64,000 bases of DNA from assembly GCA_041287865.1 (NCBI GenBank), contig JBGGMV010000028.1, positions 1 through 64,000 of the forward strand, given 5' to 3'. The position numbers and the translations under genes are program-made. The notes beneath the pieces are model-generated. The model did no database searches and was not told where the DNA came from. It saw only the letters and a program-made list of their open reading frames with translations. This document shows positions 24,675 to 32,351 of the stretch, one piece after another (position 1 is the stretch's first letter; the number at the start of each line of letters is the position of its first letter). Source of the DNA: JAPWJZ01 sp041287865. GTDB lineage: Bacteria > Pseudomonadota > Alphaproteobacteria > Micavibrionales > UBA2020.

Positions 24675-25703
24675 TTACGAGACAGCGGGCGACAGTTTAA
24701 CGCCGGGGGCCGGACGCTCGAAAATCACGTCGCGGCGGAAGCGGAACAGCGCGGCGGGACGCCCGCCGGCTTCGGCCGATTTCTTGCCCGAAATCTCCTC
24801 GACCATGCCCGATCCTTCGACGAGGCGGCGGAAGTTCTGCTTGTGCAGCGTATGGCCGACGATGGCCTCGACGGTTTTCTGCAGGTGCAGCAGCGTGAAT
24901 TCGGGCGGCACCAGTTCGAACACGACGGGGCGGTATTTTAATTTTCCGCGCAGGCGGCCCATGGCGGTCGCCAGGATACGGCGGTGGTCGTAGAGCATCG
25001 AGCGGCCGGGCACCAAAACATAGTCGACCTTGATGCCCTTGTCGCGGATGCTTTCATACACAAGGCGCGCTTCGTACAGGAGCTCGTAGCGCTCAAGCAC
25101 CTTTTCTTCGTCCCACGGAATATCGTCCATGCCGAAGCAGAGATCGGCGCGCAGGCGGCGGTTGGCTTTTTCTTCCTTGGTTTCGGCGGAATTCACCCAG
25201 CGCTTCAGCCCCAGCTCGATCGTTTCGCTGATGATCTTGGGCTTGCCCTGACGCCAGTCTTCCCAGGGGAAGTAGCTGTACCATTCTCCCCAGAAAACCT
25301 TATCCGTCGTCTTGCCGGCCTGTTCCTGATTTGTAAGAGCAAGATAGCCGATGGAAACAACACGGGAGCCTTCGCCCGCCTGTCCCGCGTAACGGCCGCG
25401 GTTGCCGAAGGTGTAAAGCTGTTCCACGTAACCGGGGTTAAGCGGCGTCTGTTCCTTTACCCAGCTGCGCAGGCCCAGTTCCAGCGTCGCGTGGCGCGCG
25501 GGGTCGAAGGGGCCGAAGGGAAGCGCGTCGCCCTCCTCGTTCGTCGGGTTGATGCCGGCGGAAAGCGCGTGTTCGGCGCCGCGCACGATGAAAACCTTGG
25601 GTTCATGCCCCTGCACGCCGACGATGGTGGCGGAAAGGCCGATGGTGATCGCATGGTCCTGCGGAGAGGCCTTGGGCGACTTGCTGTTTTTGGGCTCGGC
25701 CAT
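24675..25703 (-). CDS. Nudix plus winged-helix NAD regulator (NadQ/NrtR-like)
   Basis: A 342-residue protein with an N-terminal Nudix-like domain (about 15-210, beginning TIGLSATIVGVQ) and a C-terminal winged helix of NrtR type: LQKTVEAIVGHTLHKQNFRR, then GMVEEISGKK and GRPAALFRFR. NrtR and the alphaproteobacterial COG4111/NadQ group repress NAD genes and sense an NAD-related ligand through the Nudix domain. A canonical Nudix box (GX5EX7REUXEEXGU) is not evident, so catalysis is unlikely. It lies 4.3 kb from nadABC, whose upstream region has three repeats, and is its likely regulator (inference). It follows a Sel1 gene by 12 nt. Confidence 0.75.
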   Translation of the reverse strand: MAEPKNSKSPKASPQDHAITIGLSATIVGVQGHEPKVFIVRGAEHALSAGINPTNEEGDALPFGPFDPARHATLELGLRSWVKEQTPLNPGYVEQLYTFGNRGRYAGQAGEGSRVVSIGYLALTNQEQAGKTTDKVFWGEWYSYFPWEDWRQGKPKIISETIELGLKRWVNSAETKEEKANRRLRADLCFGMDDIPWDEEKVLERYELLYEARLVYESIRDKGIKVDYVLVPGRSMLYDHRRILATAMGRLRGKLKYRPVVFELVPPEFTLLHLQKTVEAIVGHTLHKQNFRRLVEGSGMVEEISGKKSAEAGGRPAALFRFRRDVIFERPAPGVKLSPAVS

Positions 25704-25715
25704 TTCGCGTTTCGC

Positions 25716-27062
25716 CTATTGTTCTTCGTAGAGGTTCGGGCTTTCCCGTGCGACCCGGCCGTAGGTGGGAACCACGAAGGGCTTCCACGTGCTGGCTTCG
25801 ACCTGGGCATATTCGCGCTCCATGGCCGTGAGCCTTGTGCCGATCTGCGTGCGCGCCTTGACGGCCGCAATCTTCGCTTCTTCCGCATCGGCCGTGGCCC
25901 ATTTTGCGGCCAGCAGGTACCATTTGTAAGCCTGCTGCAGGTTCTTGTCGATGCCGGTGCCGTCTTCGTAAATCCGCGCCATTTCGAGCATGCCTTCGGC
26001 ATCGCCGGCGTCAGCCGCGCGGCGGTACCAGTTGCCGGCCTTGGTCTTGTCGGGCTTGCGCACGCCCTCGCCCTTTTCGTAGCAGCGGCCCAGCCTGACC
26101 ATCGAGGGCAGGTGGTTTTTCTCTTCAGCCGCCTTGCGGTACCAGTCGCAGGCCGATTTCGGGTCGCGCTTCAGCCCGCGCTCGCCGTCGGCGGTGCCGA
26201 GCAGGTAAAGGCGGCCCAGCGCGAACATGGCGTTTTCGTCGCCTTTCTCGGCGGAATGGAAATACCAGATGGCGGCGTTCTCGAAATCCTTGTCGCGCTC
26301 GTACATCCGCGCCAGCGCCATCTGCGAGGATTGATGCCCCTGCTCGGCCGCGCGGCGGTACCATTCCAGCGACATGCCGAGGTCTTTTTTCTCGACGCCT
26401 TCGCCCTTGAAATACATATAGCCCAGCGCGTTCTGCGCGTACATGTCGCCCTGGTTGGCGGCATAGGTGTACCAGCGCATCGCCTGTTCCATGTTCGGGC
26501 GCGCCACGCCCTCGCCCTTGCGGTACATGGTCGCGAGGTTGTATTGCGCGCGCATGTTGCCCTGCATCGCCGACTGCAGGAACCATTGCGCGGCCAGTTT
26601 AAGATCTTTCGTATAGGGCTTGCCGGCGCGGAGCATGGTGGCAAGGTTGTTCTGCGCGATCGGGTCGCCCATCTGCGCCGCGCGCGTGTACCACTTGAAG
26701 GCTTCCTTGTCGTTGCGCGTGGTGCCGTGGCCCGCCGACTTGATGTAGCCCATGTAGACCATCGCGGGCAGGTAATCCTGCTTGGCCGATTTTTCGTACC
26801 AGCCGGCGGCGTTGTGGATGTCTTTGCCCATGCCGAGGCCGGCGTCCATCATGTAGGCGAGGAAATACTGGGCGCGCGCGTCGCCTTCGTTGGCGATCCG
26901 CATGAAGTGGCGCACCGCGAGGTCGTTGTCGCCGTAGTTGAAGGCCGCCATGGCCTCTTCGAAGGTGGGACCGCCGCTGCCGCTCTGGGCATGCGCTGAC
27001 GCGGGCGCAAGCACCATGGACAGAACCGAAAAGCCGAGAACGGCGAGGAAAGGATATTTCAT
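25716..27062 (-). CDS. Secreted Sel1-repeat protein
   Basis: A 448-residue protein from the ATG at 27062 (a TTG five codons upstream is possible). The signal peptide FLAVLGFSVLSMVLAPASAHA ends at about residue 25. The remainder holds about nine Sel1/TPR-like repeats, with recurring phrases such as AAGWYEKSAKQDYLPAMVYMG, AFKWYTRAAQMGDPIAQNNL and SLEWYRRAAEQGHQ. Sel1 proteins are periplasmic or exported scaffolds for protein interactions, including secretion or cell-envelope complexes. The C-terminal 50 residues are helical and lack repeats. The first gene of a two-gene unit with the NAD regulator. Confidence 0.88.
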   Translation of the reverse strand: MKYPFLAVLGFSVLSMVLAPASAHAQSGSGGPTFEEAMAAFNYGDNDLAVRHFMRIANEGDARAQYFLAYMMDAGLGMGKDIHNAAGWYEKSAKQDYLPAMVYMGYIKSAGHGTTRNDKEAFKWYTRAAQMGDPIAQNNLATMLRAGKPYTKDLKLAAQWFLQSAMQGNMRAQYNLATMYRKGEGVARPNMEQAMRWYTYAANQGDMYAQNALGYMYFKGEGVEKKDLGMSLEWYRRAAEQGHQSSQMALARMYERDKDFENAAIWYFHSAEKGDENAMFALGRLYLLGTADGERGLKRDPKSACDWYRKAAEEKNHLPSMVRLGRCYEKGEGVRKPDKTKAGNWYRRAADAGDAEGMLEMARIYEDGTGIDKNLQQAYKWYLLAAKWATADAEEAKIAAVKARTQIGTRLTAMEREYAQVEASTWKPFVVPTYGRVARESPNLYEEQ

Positions 27063-27216
27063 GACGTTGGCAGTCAACCCCTGAAGCTGAAACCCTGATT
27101 AAAGGAAGATAGTACGGCAAGGGCCAGTATAAAAGCCTTTGCCGTTAAAATCCTTATGTTTTTTGGGGTACAGGGTTATGGCTTATCGGGGTTATTCGAC
27201 CATGCCATGCCGAACT

Positions 27217-27522
27217 TTATTCGACCATACCAATTGCGGCCATGTAGAGGTCGAGCAGTTCCTGCTCTTCGCGGCGCTTCTCGACGTTGGCTTTCCGTAA
27301 CGAGATGATTTTGCGCATGATCTTGGGCTCGAAACCGGTGCCCTTGGCTTCGGCGTAAACATCGCGGATATCTTCGGAAAGGGCCTTTTTTTCCTCTTCC
27401 AGGCGCTCGATGCGCTCGAGGAAGGACTTCAGGCGGGCGCCCGAGACATTGGTCGGGGCGGCGGACTCTTCGTCTTCGCCTTCGAATTCAACGGATTTGC
27501 TTTTCAGGTTGGTTTTTGCCAT
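27217..27522 (-). CDS. gapR: GapR-family (DUF2312) DNA-binding protein
   Basis: A 101-residue protein. The C-terminal 75 residues, from VSGARLKSFLERIERLEEEKK through DIRDVYAEAKGTGFEPKIMRKIISLRK to EEQELLDLYMAAIG, match the GapR/DUF2312 domain almost motif for motif. In Caulobacter GapR binds AT-rich, overtwisted DNA ahead of replication and transcription machinery and is essential. The family is nearly confined to Alphaproteobacteria, which supports the taxonomic reading. The first 25 residues are an acidic, disordered extension. Transcribed alone on the minus strand. Confidence 0.93.
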   Translation of the reverse strand: MAKTNLKSKSVEFEGEDEESAAPTNVSGARLKSFLERIERLEEEKKALSEDIRDVYAEAKGTGFEPKIMRKIISLRKANVEKRREEQELLDLYMAAIGMVE

Positions 27523-27592
27523 GACGGAGCCCTTCTGGAAATTTGGAGACGCGCCATAATAAGCGGCCCCGCTCCAACGTCAAGACCAAGAA

Positions 27593-28114
27593 TCAGGGGG
27601 GCGGCAAGATGGTGATATGGCTGGAAGAATCGCAGAGCTTCAGCACCTGCAGCAGGTCATTTTGTTTCAAGCCGACGCAGCCCGCCGTAGGCGTGAAATC
27701 GGGACGGGCGAGGTGCATGAAAATAGCGCTGCCCCTTCCTGCTTCCGGCGGGTTGTCGTTATAGCCGATGACGACGGTAAGATCGTAGAGGTTATCGTCG
27801 CGCGTCATGCGGTCGACCACCGATGCATGCGGCAGCGTCACCTTCGTATTGTAATCGGGATGCGCGGGATCTTCGCACCAGCCGGTTTCGGGCGTCAGCA
27901 CTTCGACGGGCAGCTGCGTTTCGGGTTTTTCCAGACGGTCGGCGCGGTAAATCAACTGGCGGAGCGGATAGGTGCCGATGGGCGTCTTGCCGTCGCCCTC
28001 GGTTTTATCAATCGTGATGCCGCCGCGCCCCAGCGTGCAGTCAAAGCGCAAACCGCCGACCATCAGGATGCCGGTGGTTGCTTCAAACGATTTTGTCTGG
28101 ACAATGATGTTCAT
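27593..28114 (-). CDS. L,D-transpeptidase (YkuD-domain) protein
   Basis: A 173-residue protein with the YkuD fold: GDGKTPIGTYPL at the start of the core, GYNDNPPEAGRGSAIFMHLARP and TAGCVGLKQNDLLQVL, where the His and Cys form the active site (HxnGC). The enzymes make 3-3 cross-links in peptidoglycan or attach lipoproteins. There is no evident signal peptide; this short form resembles the stand-alone catalytic domain of ErfK/YcfS relatives, so it may be exported by another route or be cytoplasmic. It follows a 28-nt gap after the flagellum-linked gene at 28143. Confidence 0.88.
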   Translation of the reverse strand: MNIIVQTKSFEATTGILMVGGLRFDCTLGRGGITIDKTEGDGKTPIGTYPLRQLIYRADRLEKPETQLPVEVLTPETGWCEDPAHPDYNTKVTLPHASVVDRMTRDDNLYDLTVVIGYNDNPPEAGRGSAIFMHLARPDFTPTAGCVGLKQNDLLQVLKLCDSSSHITILPPP

Positions 28115-28142
28115 GGCCTATGATGGCACAAAGAACGCGCGG

Positions 28143-28898
28143 TTAGAAGGCCGTACCCGTGCCCCGCATGGCGCGGTATTTGTCGAGACCTTCCATCATC
28201 TTCTGGGCGATCTCGTCTTTCGGCACCTGCTGCGCCTGCAGCAGCGCCTGCGCGGTGGGCGAAGCGATGGCCTGTTTCGCGGCTGCTTTTTGCGGTGCCT
28301 GCGCGTTCATTTTCTGTTTCAGCATATCGTCGCGGCTGGCTGCTTTTTGCGGATGGACCGTCAGCTTCATCGCGGCCTGCTGCATATCGTCGTCCCAGAT
28401 AATATCGTCTTTTTTCTGGGCGGGAGTAGCGGCAGCAACTTCGGTCTTTGCGGCGTGCTTGGGCTTGTGATCGCCGCTGACCATGGCCATAACGTTCTGG
28501 CCGATATCCTTGCCGGTTTTCTTCTCGACCACCACATCGGCCAGGCCGACCGCCGCGCCAATCGGGCCGCCGTAAAGCGCGTCTCCCGCGACGCGGGCCA
28601 TGGGGCTGATTTCATCGCCGGTGATTTTGCGGTAAATGGTGCTGATGACGGGGATATGCTGCAGCGGGTTGATGATGTCGAGCAGGCCCAAGATAAAAGC
28701 CTTGAAGCTGAACTTGTGGGAAGATTTTGCCGGTTGCTGCGCGGCTTTCGTTTTCTCGACCCCGCCGGTCTTGTCGACCATCTGGACGGCGGCATCGGCT
28801 TCTGCCGATTTTTTCGCTTTAACGCCATAGACTTGACCCGCCGTGCGGACTTCACCCGCGAAAGCCGATCTTGCCGTGTATTGCGCATTCGAGATCAT
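28143..28898 (-). CDS. Hypothetical protein divergent from flgK, sigma-54 promoter
   Basis: A 251-residue protein of unknown family with a hydrophobic central segment (FKAFILGLLDIINPLQHIPVISTIYR, about 64-90) and a second mildly hydrophobic glycine/alanine-rich part (ALYGGPIGAAVGLADVVV). The rest is Ala/Lys/Gln-rich and likely disordered, with several short repeats of QKAA or PQKAA. No signal peptide is clear. The sigma-54 promoter shared back-to-back with flgK places it in the late flagellar regulon (inference); it may be a flagellar assembly factor or chaperone. Confidence 0.65.
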   Translation of the reverse strand: MISNAQYTARSAFAGEVRTAGQVYGVKAKKSAEADAAVQMVDKTGGVEKTKAAQQPAKSSHKFSFKAFILGLLDIINPLQHIPVISTIYRKITGDEISPMARVAGDALYGGPIGAAVGLADVVVEKKTGKDIGQNVMAMVSGDHKPKHAAKTEVAAATPAQKKDDIIWDDDMQQAAMKLTVHPQKAASRDDMLKQKMNAQAPQKAAAKQAIASPTAQALLQAQQVPKDEIAQKMMEGLDKYRAMRGTGTAF

Positions 28899-28926
28899 AC
28901 TTCTTCTCTCCCTGATATATGTCAGT

Positions 28927-28942
28927 GCAAGTGGTGTGCCAT
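28927..28942 (-). promoter_or_regulatory. Sigma-54 promoter for the 28143-28898 gene
   Basis: Minus-strand TGGCACACCACTTGCA matches the RpoN consensus TGGCAC-N5-TTGC: GG (complement of 28939-28940) and GC (complement of 28927-28928) are separated by 10 nt. Transcription would begin about 12 nt downstream, just before the ATG at 28898. Confidence 0.8.
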
Positions 28943-28964
28943 TTTCCAGGGGTCAAAAATATAT

Positions 28965-28980
28965 CGTTATATTTCAATAT
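28965..28980 (+). promoter_or_regulatory. Recurrent motif CGTTATATTTCAAT between sigma-54 promoters
   Basis: The motif lies in the 48-bp spacer between the divergent promoters and matches 15341-15354 over 14 bases. It might be the upstream activator site serving both promoters, or an IHF-like AT-rich bend. Confidence 0.4.
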
Positions 28981-28990
28981 GTTATATGTC

Positions 28991-29008
28991 ATGGCACACC
29001 CCTTGCTT
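28991..29008 (+). promoter_or_regulatory. Sigma-54 promoter of flgK-flgL
   Basis: TGGCACACCCCTTGCTT has GG at 28993-28994 and GC at 29005-29006, ten nucleotides apart, as RpoN holoenzyme requires. The expected start lies near 29018, about 32 nt before the flgK ATG. Sigma-54 control of hook-associated genes is known in Caulobacter and other alphaproteobacteria. Confidence 0.88.
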
Positions 29009-29049
29009 ATATACCTGTCGGAGAAGTGCGTTTAACAAGGATAAAGAGC

Positions 29050-31137
29050 ATGAGCACGACATTATCACTCGACTCTGCCCTCAGCGGCCTCAAGGCGGCG
29101 CAGCGCACGCTCGACACCATTTCGAACAACATCGCCAATGCCCAGACAGCGGGCTTCACGCGCAAAATCCTGCCGCAGGAAACCTTGGTTGTCGGCGGCG
29201 TCGGCATGGGCGTGCAGCTGGGCGCGGTGATGCGCAGCGTGGACATGAGCCTGCTGCGCGACCTGATGAAACAGGCAAGCTTCAGCGCGGGTGCCGCCAC
29301 CACCACCAGCTACCTTGACCGCATCCAGGATTTTCACGGCTCGACCGACGCGGAACGTTCGCTCTCGGCGCGTATCGGCAGGCTGGCCGATGCTTTCTCG
29401 ACCCTTTCCACCTCCCCCGACAACACCGTCGCGCTCTCGGCCGCGCTGGCGACGGCGCAGCAGGTGGCGGACGGCTTCAACGATTTCGCGGAACTGCTGA
29501 CGCAGATGCGCAACGACACCGAAGACCAGATTTCCGACGGCGTGGCCAAGGTTAACGTGCAGCTGAACAACATCGCGCAGCTGAACCTGCAAATTCAAAC
29601 GCTCACCGCGCAGGGCCGCTCGACCGCAGAACTTGAAGACAAGCGCGATATCGCTGTCCGCACCGTGTCGCAATATATCCAGATTTCCAGCTTCAAGGCC
29701 GAAAACAACCAGATGGTTGTGATGACGAAACAGGGGCAGGTGCTGGCCGACGGCACCGCGCGCCAGCTGAGCTTCAGCAACGGCAACCTCGGCGCGACGT
29801 CGTACTATCCCGGCGGCGGCGCTTCGGGCCTGTTTATCGGCGGTTCCACCGGCATTGAAGTGCCGCAGGGCGAGATCGGCGGCGAACTGGGCGCGCTGTT
29901 CGACCTCCGCGACGACACGCTTCCCACCTATCAGGCGCAGGCGGACGAGCTGGCGCAGAAAATGGCCGAACGCTTCGATGCGCAGGGGCTCCGCCTTTTC
30001 ACCGATAACAACGGCAACGTTCCCGCATCCGTGGCCGACCCCGGCCTTGTCGGCTATGTCGGCTTCGCAGGCGAGATCCGCGTCAACCAAGACGTCATCG
30101 ACGATCCGACGCTGCTGCGCCGCGGCACCTACGGCCAGATCGTGCCGCCGGGATCGAACGAAATCATCCGCAAAATTTCCGAATTCGCCTTTGGCCCCTA
30201 TGTAAGCCAGTCTGCCGCCGGCACCGTCGACATTTCAGCCGGCGACCTTTTCACCACGCTCGGCATCACGCAGGTCAACCGCATCAACGGCACGACCGAC
30301 CTGACCGATTACGTTCCCGACCTCGACGCCGCGCCGAACATCACCGCCCCCGCTAACTTCACGATCGACGTCGGCCTTGGCGCCGTGAACGTCACCATCA
30401 ACCCCGGCGATACGGCTGCTGACCTTGTCAACAACATCAACGCGGCCGTCGGTTCCACCGTCGCGTCGCTGTCAGGCACCGGGCAGCTTATCATTGACGC
30501 CCCCGGCGACATTACCTTTGCCGATGTCGATATCGGTCTGGCGGGCATGCAGGAACTGGGTTTTGATTTCACTACCTACGCCGCTTCCGATCCTTCCTTC
30601 ACCGTGCAGGTGGGCACGCAGAGCCCCGTCACAATTTCGATTAACTCGACCGACACTTCGGTCGAACTGCTGGCGCAACTGAACGCCATCCCGGGCGTTT
30701 CCGCGAGCCTTGGCACGGGCGGCGAGCTGCTGATCGACCTGACGCAGGGCGGCGACCTGACGCTGCATAACGTGAACGGCACGCCGCTGGCCGCCATGGG
30801 CGTGACGGTAAGCAACGTCGCGCAGCCGGCTTTCCGCCAGAACAACCTCGGCCCCGACGGCAGCCTGTCGACGGGCCTGCTGGGCAACAGCTCGCTGGAA
30901 GATTTCGTGCGCTCGATGCTGACCGACCACGCGCAGGACGCGGCGAAAGCGCAGGACAGCGCATCGAAGGAAGAAACCTTCCTTGCCACGCTCGACCAGC
31001 GTTTCATGAACGACAGCGGCGTGAATATCGACGAGGAAGTGGCGCAGCTGGTGCGCGTACAGTCTGCCTATACGGCGGCGGCGCGCATGATCGCGGCGAC
31101 GGAAAAACTGCTCGACGATCTTTTGAATTCCATCTGA
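29050..31137 (+). CDS. flgK: Flagellar hook-associated protein 1 (FlgK)
   Basis: A 695-residue protein that forms the first hook-filament junction ring. The start MSTTLSLDSALSGLKAAQRTL followed by ISNNIANAQTAGFTRK is the axial-protein N-terminal heptad region, and the C-terminus (NIDEEVAQLVRVQSAYTAAARMIA) is the matching FlgK end. Between them the protein is beta-rich and larger than the usual 550 residues, with two similar blocks (TIDVGLGAVNVTINPGDTAA and FTVQVGTQSPVTISINSTDT) that look like an internally repeated surface domain. AAGGA precedes the ATG at 29050. flgL follows after 15 nt. Confidence 0.95.
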   Translation: MSTTLSLDSALSGLKAAQRTLDTISNNIANAQTAGFTRKILPQETLVVGGVGMGVQLGAVMRSVDMSLLRDLMKQASFSAGAATTTSYLDRIQDFHGSTDAERSLSARIGRLADAFSTLSTSPDNTVALSAALATAQQVADGFNDFAELLTQMRNDTEDQISDGVAKVNVQLNNIAQLNLQIQTLTAQGRSTAELEDKRDIAVRTVSQYIQISSFKAENNQMVVMTKQGQVLADGTARQLSFSNGNLGATSYYPGGGASGLFIGGSTGIEVPQGEIGGELGALFDLRDDTLPTYQAQADELAQKMAERFDAQGLRLFTDNNGNVPASVADPGLVGYVGFAGEIRVNQDVIDDPTLLRRGTYGQIVPPGSNEIIRKISEFAFGPYVSQSAAGTVDISAGDLFTTLGITQVNRINGTTDLTDYVPDLDAAPNITAPANFTIDVGLGAVNVTINPGDTAADLVNNINAAVGSTVASLSGTGQLIIDAPGDITFADVDIGLAGMQELGFDFTTYAASDPSFTVQVGTQSPVTISINSTDTSVELLAQLNAIPGVSASLGTGGELLIDLTQGGDLTLHNVNGTPLAAMGVTVSNVAQPAFRQNNLGPDGSLSTGLLGNSSLEDFVRSMLTDHAQDAAKAQDSASKEETFLATLDQRFMNDSGVNIDEEVAQLVRVQSAYTAAARMIAATEKLLDDLLNSI

Positions 31138-31152
31138 GAAGGATGACGCACC

Positions 31153-32163
31153 ATGGTAATTAGCAACGTATCGTTTCTGGGACAGTCGCTGGCGCAGACA
31201 TCGCGGCTGAAAGACCTGAACGTAACGCTGGCGGATCTTACCCGCCAGCTGACGACGCGCAAGGTGCACGAAGACATGTCGGGCCTCGGCTTCGCCGCGC
31301 AGGCCGTGCAGCGCTACCGCATGAATTCTTTACGCCTGACCACCTATCTCGACAATATTTCCGGCGTCACCACACGCATCAAGGAAATGGATCAGGCCAT
31401 GGCAAGCTCGCGCACCATGGGCGAGCAGCTGATCGAGGGCCTGACCATCGCCGTGCACGGCGGCAGCGAGGAAATTCCCAACCTTGCGGCGCTGGCGCGC
31501 GATGCGCTGACCTTCCTGCAGGACCTGACCAACCTGAACATCGACGGACGCTATCTTTTTTCCGGATCGTCCACCACCACGCAGCCCTTTATCGACGACA
31601 ACCTGTTGAACGCAAACTTTCAACAAGAAATGACCGACTGGCTGAACGGCACGAATAGCACGGCGCAGTTGCTGGCCAATGTCGACGGCTTCACCACGAC
31701 CGACCTCGGTTTTGATCCCGCGCTTTCGGCTTCAGGCAATGTCGCCGTGCGCGTCGACGAGCATACCGAAATCGATTACACCGTGAAGGCCGACAGCAAC
31801 GGCATCCCCGACCTGATGCGCGCGCTGGCTTTCATGTCGAACATGGTGGCACCGGGCGGCGGCGACGTGCCGACCGATGCCGACCTGCAACAGGTATTGA
31901 CGCAAATTCTGGCCATCGCGCGCCGCGGCATCGAGGACCTCGACACTGCCGCCACCTCGCTCGGCTCGCGCTTCAACCTCATCAAGTCGCTGGAAGAAGG
32001 CCACACGCAGGACCGCGCAACGCTGGCCAACCTGATCGGCGAAAAAGAAGATGCCGACACCACCGAAGTTGTGGCGCAAATCCAGTCGCTGCAGACGCAA
32101 TTGCAGGCGTCGTATCAGGTGACGAGCATCATCAGCCAGCTGTCGCTGGTCAATTTTATCTAG
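31153..32163 (+). CDS. flgL: Flagellar hook-associated protein 3 (FlgL)
   Basis: A 336-residue axial protein forming the second hook-filament junction ring. The N-terminal helix SLAQTSRLKDLNVTLADLTRQL and the body NLNIDGRYLFSGSSTTTQPF, with its signature DGRYLFSG, identify the flagellin/FlgL family. The C-terminal helices end TTEVVAQIQSLQTQLQASY. Length is typical for a compact FlgL. AAGGA stands before the ATG. It is the last gene of the flgK operon and ends at the hairpin at 32192-32214. No flagellin gene is in the window. Confidence 0.94.
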   Translation: MVISNVSFLGQSLAQTSRLKDLNVTLADLTRQLTTRKVHEDMSGLGFAAQAVQRYRMNSLRLTTYLDNISGVTTRIKEMDQAMASSRTMGEQLIEGLTIAVHGGSEEIPNLAALARDALTFLQDLTNLNIDGRYLFSGSSTTTQPFIDDNLLNANFQQEMTDWLNGTNSTAQLLANVDGFTTTDLGFDPALSASGNVAVRVDEHTEIDYTVKADSNGIPDLMRALAFMSNMVAPGGGDVPTDADLQQVLTQILAIARRGIEDLDTAATSLGSRFNLIKSLEEGHTQDRATLANLIGEKEDADTTEVVAQIQSLQTQLQASYQVTSIISQLSLVNFI

Positions 32164-32191
32164 AAGAATCAGGCGCCTGACAGCCCCCTTC

Positions 32192-32214
32192 CCGCCGCTT
32201 ATGCCGGCGGTTTT
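32192..32214 (+). terminator. Terminator after flgL
   Basis: CCGCCG (32192-32197) and CGGCGG (32205-32210) pair around a 7-nt loop, followed by TTTT, 29 nt after the flgL stop. Confidence 0.75.
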
Positions 32215-32223
32215 GGCATTTAA

Positions 32224-32238
32224 TCCATTGAAATATAA
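32224..32238 (-). promoter_or_regulatory. Recurrent motif TTATATTTCAATGGA (minus strand)
   Basis: An exact 15-base match to 15343-15357, between the flgL terminator and the next gene. See also 28965. Confidence 0.4.
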
Positions 32239-32351
32239 AGACATTGCGGATTAATTGCATCTTTACTAGTTTTACATATAATACAGTTAGCCATTTCAAG
32301 GCGATACTGAAACCGGACCGTAACGGCGGCCGATATTTTTAGGGTGTGTGC

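Noticed and set aside
24984..26999. 671-residue plus-strand ORF opposite the NAD regulator and the Sel1 gene
   Set aside because: Covers two well-supported minus genes; composition is typical of an antisense shadow.
28111..28130. Third sigma-54 promoter (TGGCACAAAGAACGC)
   Set aside because: GG-N10-GC spacing is present but the -12 box lacks TT before GC and no plus-strand gene follows.
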